NCBI RefSeq assembly: GCF_000764305.2
Contig: NW_025944942.1
Location: 1-64,000, forward strand
Reading direction: 5' to 3'
DNA from: Hyalella azteca
Taxonomy: Eukaryota > Arthropoda > Malacostraca > Amphipoda > Hyalellidae
DNA length: 64,000 nt
The position numbers and the translations under genes were made by a program. The number at the start of each line of letters is the position of its first letter. Position 1 is the first letter of the stretch. The notes beneath the pieces were generated by a model that did not search any database, was not told the origin of the DNA, and saw nothing but the letters and a program-made list of their open reading frames with translations. This document shows, piece after piece, positions 14,201 to 26,951 of this stretch.

Positions 14201-15885
14201 CATTAATAATGCCATCTAATAATTCCATCTAATACACAGCAAATTCCATCTAATAGAGAACGGTCGTGCGAGTGCGCTAGCTTTTACAAACGTCACCAGT
14301 TTTCTTCTCCCTGGAGTGACAAAATCTCTCGTTAGTTCTGAGAAAATCATTCGCATCTTCGAGCTGCTAACATTAACTTGGACTTCGCTCGACTTCACTT
14401 ACTGGAGTTAAATGATGCAGCACCTGAAGTGTTTTCGTAGTTAGTAATTCAAAGCCTCGTCATATATTATTTAAACTTCTTAGTGTGTACCACATCAATG
14501 TTATTAAAATATTTACAAGGTATTGGTGCACGGAGGAGTTGACAACTCCTCTGTGGAAAAGAACCAGCTTCGGTAATCCTCCTCTTGAAGCGAGGATCTG
14601 ATAAATCGTTGCGAGGAACTTGTAATTACGGAACTTGGCTGAGCTGCCCAGGAATTGTTTTTCTTTGTAGAACACTGGAATATACTGACTTTATTTACCA
14701 AAGAACATCCTTGAATTATCTTAATTTAGAATTCAAAATGAATTGTGTCGATTGGCATGGTAAATAATAGTGTCAATATTGTTGGAGGAATTTATGATTT
14801 CAATTTTGCTGCATTTTTGCAGTCAGTAATGGGTACTTGTAATTTTATCAGCGCTTTTCAAGATTTGCAACAGCCTAATTTATTGCACGATATTAAGATC
14901 TGTGAGCATTTTATTTTCGTTGTTCGTGTAGAAATAAAGCGAGGAACTGACTCATCGTCATTGATGAAATGAGGCGTTTCCATTTAGGGGTCGGTGAAAC
15001 CGAATTACGATACATTGAAAATAAAAATAACTAATGGCTTCAATACGTGCGAAACTATTCTGAATAAAATTATCAGCTAAAAGTGACTATAACCACGTGA
15101 TTCACGTAACGCGATCTCGCACAAAAATATAGATTTATACAAATTAACTTTCAGTTTCTGCATCAAAAATACAGGCAGCAGAATTCTTGATTTGGATCAT
15201 TTTAAATGCAAAAATCCATTTGAAATGAAGCTCCACGTATGACAAGCGACAAACAACTCATTACTCCACAATGAGCTATCTTCAATAAAAATGCTTCAAA
15301 TGATTATTTACTTAATTTAACGTTTCATGTTTAGACACAATTAAGTCATAATTTTGGATGAATCGCAGCAGACTTCAGAGGGAGAATACAAAGTTGCAGA
15401 ATAAACGTATTATCAGAACCACTGTTGAGATAAACAATTTTACTCCAGAGTTTCATTACATAAATTAAAACACTATTAACCCTAATTTACGGTAATCGAT
15501 AAGTGACACAAGAAACATTTACTCACCGCGGATCAAAATTTCTTATCGGTTAACTGAAACTATTAATCATTTACATGTTGAAGGAATATAGCCTGAAATA
15601 ATATTACCTTACATCGGTGACCAATACCAGATAAGTTGATGAAGGTCTCGCGCACAGGCACGCTACTGTGATCGAGTGAATTTTGCATCAAAATTTTCCC
15701 AGTTTTTTTGGATGGTCCTCGAAATTCTAGACGCAATCAAAAATTGTTTCAGCAATTACCCAAATCCTTATGCTAAAAATGACAACTAAAAAGCTAATGC
15801 AAGATTCTGTGCATTAATATCACAAATTATCGACATATGTTCATGAAGATTGTTGCGGTTGATCATGCTGAATTTGAATTATAGT
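11268..15885. other. Intergenic sequence, no gene seen
   Basis: AT-rich with scattered chance ORFs (for example 12533-12832, 13020-13259, 14745-14972 on plus and 14216-14675 on minus) that lack domains and splice sites. A short (GTAA)n run lies near 13467-13480. Confidence 0.55.
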
Positions 15886-16090
15886 TTAGTGCTATACGCC
15901 TGGGTTCTCCCTCTATTTGTGTCTCAAAAGCGCTATAGTTTTACTATTCCATTTTCAATATAATTGCGTTTAGTAATTATATTGAAACATATAATTTAGC
16001 GCTATACCCCATCGTTCTCACCCTATCGTATCTCAAAGGCGCTATATTTTTACTAGTACATTTTCAAAATAAATACGATTAGTTGTCTCT
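15886..16090 (+). repeat. Tandem direct duplication, about 115-bp unit, two copies
   Basis: Two adjacent diverged copies share the order 'tttagtgctatac' / 'tttagcgctatacc', then 'gttctc.ccctat.t.t.tctcaaa.gcgctata.ttttacta', 'cattttcaa.ata', and 'gcgtttag' / 'acgattag'. They start near 15888 and 16000. Non-coding local duplication with no gene association. Confidence 0.6.
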
Positions 16091-17062
16091 GTTAATTAGA
16101 AAAAAATGATTAATATTAAACACTATACTCTGTATTAAAGAGGCTTCAGTCCATAGGCCAGCCTGCTGCTCCAATGCTTTGGGCTTGCCTGTTGTTTCTA
16201 ATTTTTCGATGCTTCGCTGTGATCCTCGATGTCTCATCTGCCTGACGATCATTAGTGTGTTGTTGATAAACATGTTTATGCGACTGCCGGTTCATTAGCT
16301 TGGTTTGGTCTATTGAGAAACTCTAAAAATTATTGTTGAAACTGTTGGTACCTGCAATGAATAAACTGATGGAAATATAGTAGGCTGAATCAATGTACTC
16401 CACAGTTTGCATCATTATATCGATGAGTAATACAGTACTTAAGGAAAATTTTTACCCCTATAGCATACAATAAAGGACGTTACGGTAATATCAGCATTGG
16501 ATGATGTATTTTTCCTAAATTTGTGCCTGTTGCATGAATTCGTGATCCAATAAAATACGCTTGAATATTAAAGCTGAGAATTTTCAAACCTGTTTCATTA
16601 AGTTTAATAGCAAGCAACTGGTTCTATCTCAATGTGCCAGTAGTACGAGAATAATTGCGGCCTTATTGGGAAGAGGAAGGCCTTTCATATCCTAAATAAA
16701 ATCATATTATACATGCTGCCGTATTTCCTACGTACTGTGGTTCTGCTTTTAAGATTTCTTGACGTTGCCGCGAACTACATGCGAATTTAATGCAACTAAT
16801 TTTTAGTTCATTAGTTAAAATAAAAATGCTATTCGTGCTAAGAGCGACCCATACAATAAGTATAAACATTCAGAAAGCTAGATCAAGATATCAAATCATC
16901 GGATAAATTTTGATATGGAAACCAGTCATCAGTTCCAAATTCCACATCCTCCTGACATTTAAGCACTGCCTTCAAAAGCTAAAGGCGACATGAGATGAGC
17001 AATTGACGATACCTGTTTACGAAGCATGATCTACATTCAACTTCTATTTCTTAAATGATCGT

Positions 17063-17147
17063 TGACATCATATCTAGATTTGTGACCTCATATCTAGATT
17101 TGTGACCTCATATCTAGATTTGTGACCTCATATCTAGATTTGTGCCT
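17063..17147 (+). repeat. Tandem repeat, 20-bp unit, four copies
   Basis: The unit TGACCTCATATCTAGATTTG starts at 17063 (one mismatch), 17083, 17103 and 17123, followed by a decayed partial copy at 17143. Non-coding. Confidence 0.9.
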
Positions 17148-20100
17148 TCAAACGATGCCAACGCATTTCGATTCTAACCTCAGCCCAAATACTGAATATG
17201 TGCCTTACATTATAATTTTCAGATATAGCTGAAGGGAACTCAATAACACCACGAACAAAATAATTGACTGAACAAATAAAATTTTTTCGAAACTATTTGA
17301 TAATGACATTATTAATATATAATTGTTATAATATAGATATTGATACTGACATTTTTAGTATTTAAATAGTATAATATTATTATTTGTAATGACATTATTA
17401 GTATTTAATGTCATTATCAACGTTTTTAAGAATTAAAGACTCGCATGATTTAAACACACTGAAAGTTTCGCCAGCTCAAGACCATCGCGCGAACAATCCC
17501 GATGCACAGATTGCAGGAGGAGTTCCAAACCCTAGCCTGTGTTTGATTACTGACGGAACATGGAAGCTGATTCCGCCCTCAGTGCTGGTAGGTTCATTTA
17601 CTTAAAGCCGGAGAAAAGAAACTTAAATTACCGGAAATCAATTGCCAGTTAATGACATGAGGAGATTGGATAGGATCGACCCAACATTGATTTCCAAAAT
17701 TAATCCTTGTGTCCTCAACTTCCAGTTCATTTGAGCCGCGATGAAAGGCTCATGTATTTTTAATTTATGCGTTTGACGTCATAGAATTGTACCTAGTAAC
17801 GAGTTTTTGACATTTATTTTATTTGATGGTTAAATTGACAAAATAACTATATATATAAAAAATTATAAACATGAATGTAAAAGCAACGAAAAAGTCCACA
17901 AGTTCCCCGTATTTAAAAAAAGAACATTCTGAGACCAGCTCCGTCATCAGTTAAAAATTTCATGAAAACGTGAAATTATCAAATTTCATGAATATATTAA
18001 TTATCACCCACCCAGTAGAAATAAATTCCTAAATGATTCGTAAACGTAACGAAAGGCGAAAAACTAACTGTTTACTACTTTAAGCCGATAAAACTAACAG
18101 CGCTATTCAAAGTTTATTTTTGAAATAATATGTAGGTTTTCCAAACTGATCATAAAGTCTGTAGCATCGCAAGCAGGGCGATAATATTTTACAGAAGCAC
18201 ATTCGGACGTCGGTAAGAGAAATTTTGAGCGCAGAGACGCGAAGCTAAACGAGGTGGACTTCAATTGTTAGTCTAATTTAATCATGTCTGATAAAATATA
18301 TGAATCGCAACGAATTTTCTAACTACATCCACAGCAACATGAACAACTTCCTTTGTCGTAACTTTTCTAACTCGTCCACTCAAGTCAATGGAAATTCAAA
18401 TCAAGAAATTTCGCGTCGCATAATTCCAAGTTTAGGTGTCACTTTGTTAATTTTTTGCTCAATGGTTTTCCATTTCTCAATTTTCTGATTCAATATTAAA
18501 TGTTAACTTTGGTGACAATTATTAAATTTTGACAAATATTTAATTAACGATTAATACTCGCTCGATACACATATTAACTAGGATTCTTTTATTTTTCACT
18601 GCTATAACATTGAAGATGAATTATCTAACGTTACATGAAGGAAGTGAATATTTTAAATTGGGAATTTGAGCCGATTTTCATCTTATTTTATTTCACGAAA
18701 AATTTTCATTTTTTTCTCACTGTTAGTTACGGAAGAAAATAGTAATATTTTGATGCTATTTGAATTAAATTTGATTCGATTTTATTTTGACCTCCCATTA
18801 TATGCAAGAAAAACAATCGTGGTGCCTAAATACTATTCAAAAATAATTCGAAATGAATGTTATTGGGAGCAATGAAAGGGCACAAAGGATTTATTATGAA
18901 GAAACATTTTCTAAAATATGTACTCCCAATCATGAAAAATTCTTTAAACGCGATATCAAATGCTTATGAAAATAGACAAGAAAATTTGCATGTGATCTCT
19001 GCTCTGTAAAGTCTGCTGCCTTATAATATTAACTACCTTTTTTACGCATAATTTCACGAGCCATTAAATTCTGTGTTTGGCAAACATTTTTTTTAAATTA
19101 GTTTACGTGGGAAGACGGCTGCAGCTCTCAAGATGTCAAATTAAACTTGCAGAAGTGACCTCGCCCAGGCTGTTATGATCGCAACACCGTATAGTAATTA
19201 TTTCGTTATTTAAATCCGTAATTATCTCTTCAATTCTGTTATTCTGAATTTTTTTGAGCTCATCTTTAATTTTCTCCAGCAGAGACAAGATATTCGACAT
19301 TAGAAAGAAACGCTACCTACTGTGTGACATCGTCTTATGGTGAAGTCAACATGATTGGAGGCCTTCAGTCTCAGTGCTCTGCTGGGCACCGTGTCGCGAG
19401 GTTTGCTGTGTGGCCCGCTGCCTGGAATACAACTTCCAGCCGTCCATTTTCAGCCCTTCAGGACGCGTTCAAACAAACTTGAAATACTCTCAAGGTGAAG
19501 ATCACCGATAGACATTTAAAAATACGCAAAAGCCATTAGTAATATGAATGTTGCGTTGCATGTGCAAGTGTTTTAGAACAATAAATTTGAACAGTTGAAT
19601 GATAACTTCTACTCATGTGTTCGTAAGAATATCATCGGTATGCAGTAAATCTGTCATAAACAGTTCATTAAACGACGGAACTATTTGAAAAACTCTTAAG
19701 TAGTAGTACTTCCTAAGTAGTAAGAAGTAAGTTCTTTAACTAAGTATTTTGTGTGTAAGTATTTTGTTTTCATCGCGGAATTTAGTTGATAGCTTGAATT
19801 TCAGTCTAAAAACTACGATGAAAGACGCATAGAACAATTTGGGTCTAGATGTTAAAAGACTAATGTCGAATAATGAATTTTGTTTAATTATTTTACCAAA
19901 AAATTTGAATGAAATATTAACTCAGTGAAACGACGTTATTAATTTTCTGGCTTTCATGCGTTCACGATTCGGCTGTTTTTTTATGCTCATTAATTAGATA
20001 CTTTGCGTAGATAAATTTCATAAATTAGGATTTTGGTTGGTCCTAATCTTACCGTATATTCTGCGATATAATGATAAGTTCCCCATTGTCGTGTTGGTTA

Positions 20101-20328
20101 ACAAAGTTCAGGGAGTTGTTCCGGTGCAGTAACAGGAACACTGAATATTTTTTTACCGAGCTCGTTTCGCCACGCTCTCTTTTCACTGGGGCTGGACACG
20201 TATTCGCTCACAAGAATATAATTGAAGTAGTTGTAAATAAATTATGGATTTGAGTGTAGAAATTAAATTCGTGGATTGATCAACATGCGAAAGGAAAATT
20301 CGGTTATCCGGAGAACATATTGTACAAT
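17148..20328. other. Intergenic sequence with one weak candidate exon
   Basis: Very AT-rich, with no family recognised. ORFs at 17408-17605, 18300-18488 and 18666-18875 are short and unremarkable. The only part with coding-like composition is 19280-19482, listed separately. Confidence 0.5.
19280..19482 (+). CDS. Candidate exon, unrecognised, ends in a stop
   Basis: An acceptor-like 'ttaattttctccag' ends at 19279. After two bases the frame is open for 66 codons to TGA at 19480. The translation begins ETRYSTLERNATYCVTSSYG and later reads WPAAWNTTSSRPFSALQDAF. The stretch is more GC-rich than its flanks. I recognise no domain. Like 8508-8689 it starts in phase 1 and ends in a stop, so it could be an alternative terminal exon, but no donor partner is evident. 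Confidence 0.18.
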
Positions 20329-20496
20329 TTTTAGCGCATTTTCTCAGTTATGGAAAAAAGCGTTATCGTGCTCGTCATGTCCGCCCGTCTGTCCGTCCGT
20401 GACAGACGGACGGCGCATTTTCTCGTTTCGTCCGTTTTCGTCGCCGAGAAAATGCGCTCTCTGTCACTCAGTGCAGTGAGTACTGAGTGATATTTT
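20329..20496 (+). mobile_element. Inverted-repeat element, family A, copy 3
   Basis: It starts TTTTAGCGCATTTTCTCAG and continues with 'atggaaaaaagcg', 'tcgtgctcgtcatgtccg' and short GTCC runs. It contains an extra internal 'ggcgcattttctcgtttcg', then GAGAAAATGCGCTCTCTGTC and the 'cactcagtgcagtgagtact' tail. Same family as the copies near 3.95, 11.1 and 52.7 kb. Non-coding. Confidence 0.7.
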
Positions 20497-23400
20497 CTTA
20501 TTTGAAGCTCGGTTTCTGAAAGTAGATTTTAAGCCCTGCAATTTTATCCCGACATTTTTATCGGCTTGTATAGGCTTTGTATATCAGCGCACGACCTCAG
20601 TTTGTTGGGCAGCTCAGCAAAGTGAGATTGGCACTTGGCAGCGCCAATAACGCGCCCTTAAACTCAGGCTAAGTTTGCCAAATGTTTTTTTTTTCTCGGC
20701 CCAAATCCTGCAATTTTTTTCTTCTACCAATTGCTTCGGTCTACGAAAATCTATAATTAAAACTTATTCTATTTTGCGATGCATTAAAACACCAAATTGT
20801 TGCCCGGCATTTTAAAAATTAAGCAATAATTGTTGAATTACGACCAATTTTAGCCTTGTTTGTGCGCGAATTCGGCCGTTTTCTCATGTCAGTCTCTGCA
20901 ACTGTGACACCGTCGTCTTGGGTTGTTGGGGCTCAAGTTGCAATGTTGAAGGCATCGTTCAGTTGAATGTTATATTGGCACTGAACTAACTGGCTCGGTG
21001 AAAACCTTGAGACCTTCCAGATGATTTTCGGATTATTCGTATGAAAAGATTAACGTGTTCGAAGTAGGGTGATATCAAGCGCTTCATTTGGACTGAATAT
21101 TGAAAAAATCATCACTAACTTTCTGTTGGTTCTGTGAACCATTGTAACATCCCTAGCATGCGATAATTTTGGATTTTCATCTGAGGGTCTATTTGAGTCA
21201 ACAACCGTCACATAAAGTGCATCATCTGGTTTGAAAATTGGAAATTCACTATAAGTATCAGGGGATCTTAAATTTTTCTCAATTCATGCCGCAGTGCTAC
21301 TGATTATACAGTTTAAATTTATTGAGAAATTTGAGTTTTCGATAAATTTTTCTTAACAAATTCTCAGGAGGCATCGTAATATTTCAGTGTTGACCCGAAT
21401 AATCTGAACGGCCTCTCAACAGGTCCTGCCTAAGGCTTGTCAAATGCAGAAGCACAAGGCGCAATTTACACGTGCAGCAACGAAATACACTTGTCATTAT
21501 GGCCGACAGCTCGAGTGCACACAGCTTACACCTAAGATAGCAATAACCTGGTCGATGTCAGCATGAAAATGCAAATTGCGTCTGCGCTGATTAGAGCTGC
21601 CTTATGGGTAGCTGGCAGGGCATCGATTTATAATTTCCTGAATAAACAGAGAGCCTTGCCTTAACTGGAATGGGAGATGTCGGTTCGCTATCAGAAAAGA
21701 GTGTAAATTTCTAAATTATATTTGATGTAATCCAATTTGTACAGTAAAAGGAGTTTTTGATTGTTTATTGTTCATGTAAAATGTGACTTAATGTTTGTAT
21801 TTAAAAAAGTAAATGTACCGTTGATACATGCACGATCGTACATCTGTTGTAACTTGAGTTTATTTAACCCTAATTTGTCTGAAAACAATTTAGAGGGTTA
21901 CTTTTTACCTTACGCAATGATGATCAATGAAGTTTTATAACTATTTTACATTTCGAATTGTCAAAGGGAAAGAAAAGATCATCCCAAAAATTGTATTGTT
22001 GATTAGGTGTATTTGCAGTGCCTAGTTTAAAATATAATTGATGTCGCTAACTATTCTAAATACCTACCCGAACCATCGATGCTTCAGAACCAAGTGTGTC
22101 CAAAATGTTCACGTCAAAGGACGTTTTCTATTATACTTAGCCCTCCTTTTTCAAAATTTATTTGTGTATGTGTTAAAGTATGATTTATAAGTCGCCGTAT
22201 CAATTAGGCGACATTTATGATATCAATTATTGCAGCAACTGACCGCCACTGGGACCCAAAGTCCTGCAGTTTGAGCCATTTAAGTCAGCATTTAGTTTAT
22301 GGATCTTGACCACCTGTGCCTTTAATTATTTATGAAGGGGGCAGGGTTTTTGGCTCTACAAGGGAGCTGACGCTCTTCTGTTATATTACGCGCTGCAAGC
22401 AAACGTGAAATACAAACTGCCATTGCACACATGTTGAGCACAAAGAAATTATGTCGGAATGATTGAAGTCAGAATGATTATCCATTGACTGGACCTTAAT
22501 TATACACGTTGGGTCAAAATTATTTAGAAATTTTGCAATTTTCTTTGGTTTGTAAGTCCACAATGTTTTCCCACCTGATAAATTATAATTCTTGAAGCAT
22601 ACAAAACGTAATTCATTCGAGAAAATCTTTCACTTTTTTTACCCCTCTGTTTCAGTTTCTCAGAAGTGGTTCTACCAAAATGTAATATTTGTATATTCGC
22701 TTAGAGCGCGGAAACGGTTTCTTTCTAGTAGAAAACCAAAATATAGCTGTGTACAGTTCTTTAACTTTGATACCAAAGTTATTTTTATTGATTTTATTAA
22801 TGCCGCTTGACAAAATCTCTGTTAGTCAACCAACCACATTTAACTTCCAATTATTGAGAAATAACAATCAATTCTAATAAAAAACAGAACTCCAAAGATC
22901 GATGAAATCAAAGTCCAAAAAATTTACTTCTCACGCGTCGTCGATCAGGAATCAGGTAATTTCAATAATCCTTGGCTTTTCTAAAAACAAAGCTAATTAT
23001 AGCCTTTCTCAAAAGCTGAAAAAGTGAATAAGTCATATGGGACTATTGGCACTGAATACTGTAGTGAGTTTGACACAACTACCATGAACACGGTAGTTGT
23101 GTCAACTAATATGAAAAACTACCATGAACGTGGTAGTTGTGTCAAACTCACTATTCAGTTGAATGATTTCCTGAAGGCATACCATCAGAAATCCTAATGA
23201 GTTTCTACCTCCATATCAGCCAAACACTGAGGGTTCTCCAGCAAAACCTGCCAATCACTGACGAGAAATTGGTCGCTACGTGTACTCAGCTCGCCGTTAT
23301 GTGTTCATGAGCGAGTTTTCGAAGTACGGCCTCCGATTCACTAATAAACATAATCACGATTTTTATACTGTCTGGTAGCTAATAAGATGGCAATACTTTT

Positions 23401-25261
23401 AAATTCCTGTGCTGCATATGGAAGCCGACCATGCAGAATAGAATGAAGATAGTGCTCCTTGGAATCATGAAAAATATTGCTCCTTGGAAATGAACAAGTA
23501 ACTTAAAGAATATAATTACAGATGCATGTTTCCGGGACAAAAAATTTACCAGATTAATGTGGTTCAATAAAGTTTTCTCCATGAAATAACTGGGCAAATT
23601 CCAAGAAAAATTTTATGTAGTTTACTTAAAAGCTTGATTTCACAATTATTGAATCCGCTCCCGTTCTTAAACTATAAAAATATAGTTTGATAGCCGAGAA
23701 AATGTTTGATTAGTACTCGACACTATATAACTAATATCCACATCGTAAAAAAACGTTGCATAGTAAACGATGTAGGTAACGTTAACAACTCAGCTAATTT
23801 TTCAATACTAGCATATAGGGCTGGCTAGCGAAAAATCAATCGACGCACCAGACATACGCTTTAAAAAGCCGTTCATCTGATTCTTCCAGTGCTTGCTTCT
23901 AGGAATGAACCTGTTTGTAGGATCATTACAAACTATTAAAAAAAATCGAGAAATAATTAAGTCTTGTAACTGTTGCGATTATTGTCTTCAAATATTCGTT
24001 TCATGACTGCGAGATAATTCTTTACTGACAAAAACGTGAAAAAACATCGTGCTCATATATCAGCCAAACATTAAGACCTGCTCTCTCATAAATAAAAGAC
24101 GTAAACTGCGTAGCCCAAGTAGCCTTATTTCTCGTCTACAAATATATAGTTCTCTTCCTTTACTGTGGTGATCGTGCGCAAGCTGCTGGATAGACGCTCG
24201 TAAGATGGATGATCTGCGCTCTTATCTCGATCTCTTTGTTTAGAAGATCCGAGGGCTTTTCATGAATGAGGTTATTGTGAGTTACGAGGCTCGACCTGGT
24301 TAAAAATCTTAGGCGCGCCGCCCCCTCGATTGTAGGGCGAGGAAAACATTATGGTTCGCCGCGGTCGTTTGGCTATCGCTGCTATTGACGCTGGGGCGTG
24401 TCAGGTGTTAAATTCAGGGGTTGAGTGATTATATATATATATATATATATATATTTATTTTTGAAAATGGAGCAGTTGTTATTGGATTAGGGTACATGAA
24501 TACTGAATGGAGCTCAAATCTCATATATATTTCAAAATGAGTTTTTTTAATTGCTAACAGTGTGGACAATTAGTTAGCAATGGAGGTAATTTTGTTTGAC
24601 AGCATCCTAAATTGCTGCAGCTACGGCAGATATTACAGCAATCAATTGAAGAGAGAGCATAATGAGTACATTGTTGCAACACACTTCCGTATGCATACAG
24701 GAAGCGGTGAATAAATATGCATAAACTAATTATTAGAATAATTATTTAGGGTAATATAAGTTATTGGAGTAATATAAGAATCAAGAAAGCAAACATGTCT
24801 AATGTTTAATCATATTATTAATGCTGTTTTAATAACAATTAAAAAAAACATGTTGTATGTTTATTGATAATTTTCAATGTTCTTTAATTACGACTTTTGA
24901 GGATTGTATTTTTAACTCAAAAGTATTTTCTTTGGTTATTATTATAATTTAAAATGTGACCCTGGGTTTCAATTTTAAGTCAACCCACATAATCGGTTTT
25001 CTTTTCTTCTAAAGGTGTCCAGAGAAATCAGTTACGTGACGAAGTGAAAGTTAGTTATATCAACAATTGCAGAAAAAAATATTCTGAATTTAAATTTTCT
25101 TCTAAAAATGCCTTCCACTTATCAGCTGTTCGAGATTAAGCCAGAACTTTTGACTCATTTTAGTGCTTTGAACCAATAATTTCAAAGCTCTTCCCGAATG
25201 GAATTTGAGATAAAAACGATCTGAATTGCGGAAAGTTTCAGTGAAAAGAACGACCGGTGTA
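20497..25261. other. Upstream region of the Dscam gene; no assigned promoter
   Basis: No gene recognised. The stretch 24150-24410 is clearly more GC-rich than its surroundings (for example 'aggcgcgccgccccctcg' at 24313) and lies about 0.9 kb upstream of the signal-peptide exon, so it could hold the promoter or an untranslated first exon. I cannot identify a TATA box, initiator or confident donor. A (TA)n run covers about 24429-24454. A hairpin element at 23051-23159 is listed separately. Confidence 0.4.
23051..23159. mobile_element. Small hairpin (MITE-like) element, ~109 bp
   Basis: The left end ACTGAATACTGTAGTGAGTT followed by 'tgacacaactaccatgaac' is mirrored at the right by 'gtggtagttgtgtcaaactc' and 'actattcagt'. 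The arms pair over about 30 bases apart from a small bulge. A second 'actaccatgaac..ggtagttgtgtc' pair sits inside. Non-coding; no clear target-site duplication. Confidence 0.65.
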
Positions 25262-25346
25262 ATGAAGATGACTGGAATGAAACCAACGGTAACGTGGCTT
25301 CTTACCTTGCAAGTGTTCATCTTGGTCCACAGCAGCTCAGAATCGA
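25262..25346 (+). CDS. Dscam: Dscam first coding exon: signal peptide
   Basis: The exon runs from ATG at 25262 to a consensus donor GTGAGT at 25347. It encodes MKMTGMKPTVTWLLTLQVFI then LVHSSSES plus one base (phase 1). That is a short basic start, a hydrophobic core (TWLLTLQVFILV) and small polar residues, as in a cleavable secretory signal. Methionines at 25268 and 25277 are alternative starts. It is assigned to Dscam because it is the only plus-strand signal-peptide exon upstream of the Ig exons and because its phase 1 matches both the exon at 28537 and the exon at 31597. An untranslated upstream exon cannot be excluded. Confidence 0.75.
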
Positions 25347-26951
25347 GTGAGTACACTTTCACATAAAATAATAATTATTTATTTTATTATGGGTAGATTT
25401 GCCTAACGTTTGCTACCTTGAATCAGTCTGTGAAATAGGCACATGAATCTGAACGCCTGCAAGTTACTTATAATGAGATAATTTAGTATAATAGTTATTA
25501 ATTTAATCAATTCCTGAATGGATGACAGGATGCCACTAAATTATGAGTGAATGGTTGCCTTAACAACAGGCAACACGAATAGATGAATATTGCATCCATC
25601 AACGGATTTCTTTAAGACATACAAAAACGGTAGGCAAACTTTATTACCAAATTTACTGAGAAAACTGAAAAAATTATTTTTCAGTGTCCATATAGGTAAT
25701 TATTTTAGATGTTTCTGATTAACAAATTTATGAAGCTCCATTAATACTCGTTATTTTAATTAAGAATCCTTTCACTCTTTTTCTCGTCTACATCCAAGTT
25801 CATCTTTGTAGCGATCTAATAAAAAATTTAATCAGTAAAATAATTAGCTTGAATTTGATTAATTTCCTTTAAAGTATCAGTGGTTATTCGACATACAAGC
25901 CCACTTAATCCTCAGTAGTAGATGTGTTGGCTGATAGCTTTCAAGCAGTCCTGGAATAAAACTTGGTTTATTATCAGCTTTCAGCTGTTGCGAAGTTTAA
26001 TTAGTTGCGTTCCTGGATAAATTGCTTAGCTTTAGCTGACGGGAGTGACGTGGCCGCTCATTCAGTTCACATAGTTCCTGATACAGTAAGTATTTTCTCT
26101 ATATAAATAATACATTTTATTTTATCATGTAACGATGCATGGGAATATGTGTTAAGGATGGTTTATGACAAGACTGATCAATAATGCCTCGTGAGAAAAC
26201 CTACATGTGCTGGAAAACGTAATATTATTCCAAGACGCACGACTCTGACAATTTTTAATTAATGAAAGAGTTGACAATTTTTAATTAATGAAAGAGTATA
26301 TTTTTGATCCCGAACGATAAATTTTAATGCAGTATACGGTTAGAGATAGAGATGCAGGTGTTATATAACTTTTCATTTTGAATTTAACCGAAAGAATGAT
26401 CCACAAGATAAGTGACAATCGGAAGGAAATCTTATTCGTGATCTGCGTAGCGCACGCATGCAATTGGACACGAATAAATGAACGTGTGCTGTTCTAAAAT
26501 GTTCGTACTGCAACAAATTAGTGAAGTGCTCATCCCTGAATTATTGATAGATCTAAATTAAATGATGACGATGAGCCAATAGGAAGCGCAGCATTTCGCG
26601 CTAATATATTCGCAGTATTACAACGACAATTGGGATTCAAAAAGGGACGGAACGAATCTAAGCATAAAATAACAGGCTCAATCATAATAGGTTGAGGCAA
26701 ATTTTTCTGTTTTGATGCTGTGTGATCCTTAATTGCTTTCCCATCGATTGAATCACCGAACTTGCTTCCCGTGTTAGTTCATTTCCAACTGAGCGAAGTA
26801 CATGCTTTTCTTGGTACCATCAAACTGATCACAAGATCAAACCTGATCCAAAATGCTGGTGGAGTTTGAAGTTAGGAAATGGTATTTCAGACGAGTTTAT
26901 ATAAAGTTCCTGAATTTTGATATTCTATGTATAAGGATATACAGGAGAACA
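25347..26951 (+). other. Dscam intron 1, left part, nothing else seen
   Basis: AT-rich intronic sequence between the signal-peptide exon and the inverted-repeat element starting at 26952. A short direct repeat of 'gacaatttttaattaatgaa' is visible at about 26248-26292. No ORF worth calling. Confidence 0.5.

Noticed and set aside
17408..17605. Possible exon between 'gattgcag' (17516) and 'gtaggt' (17589)
   Set aside because: Short, poor polypyrimidine tract, frame not distinctive.
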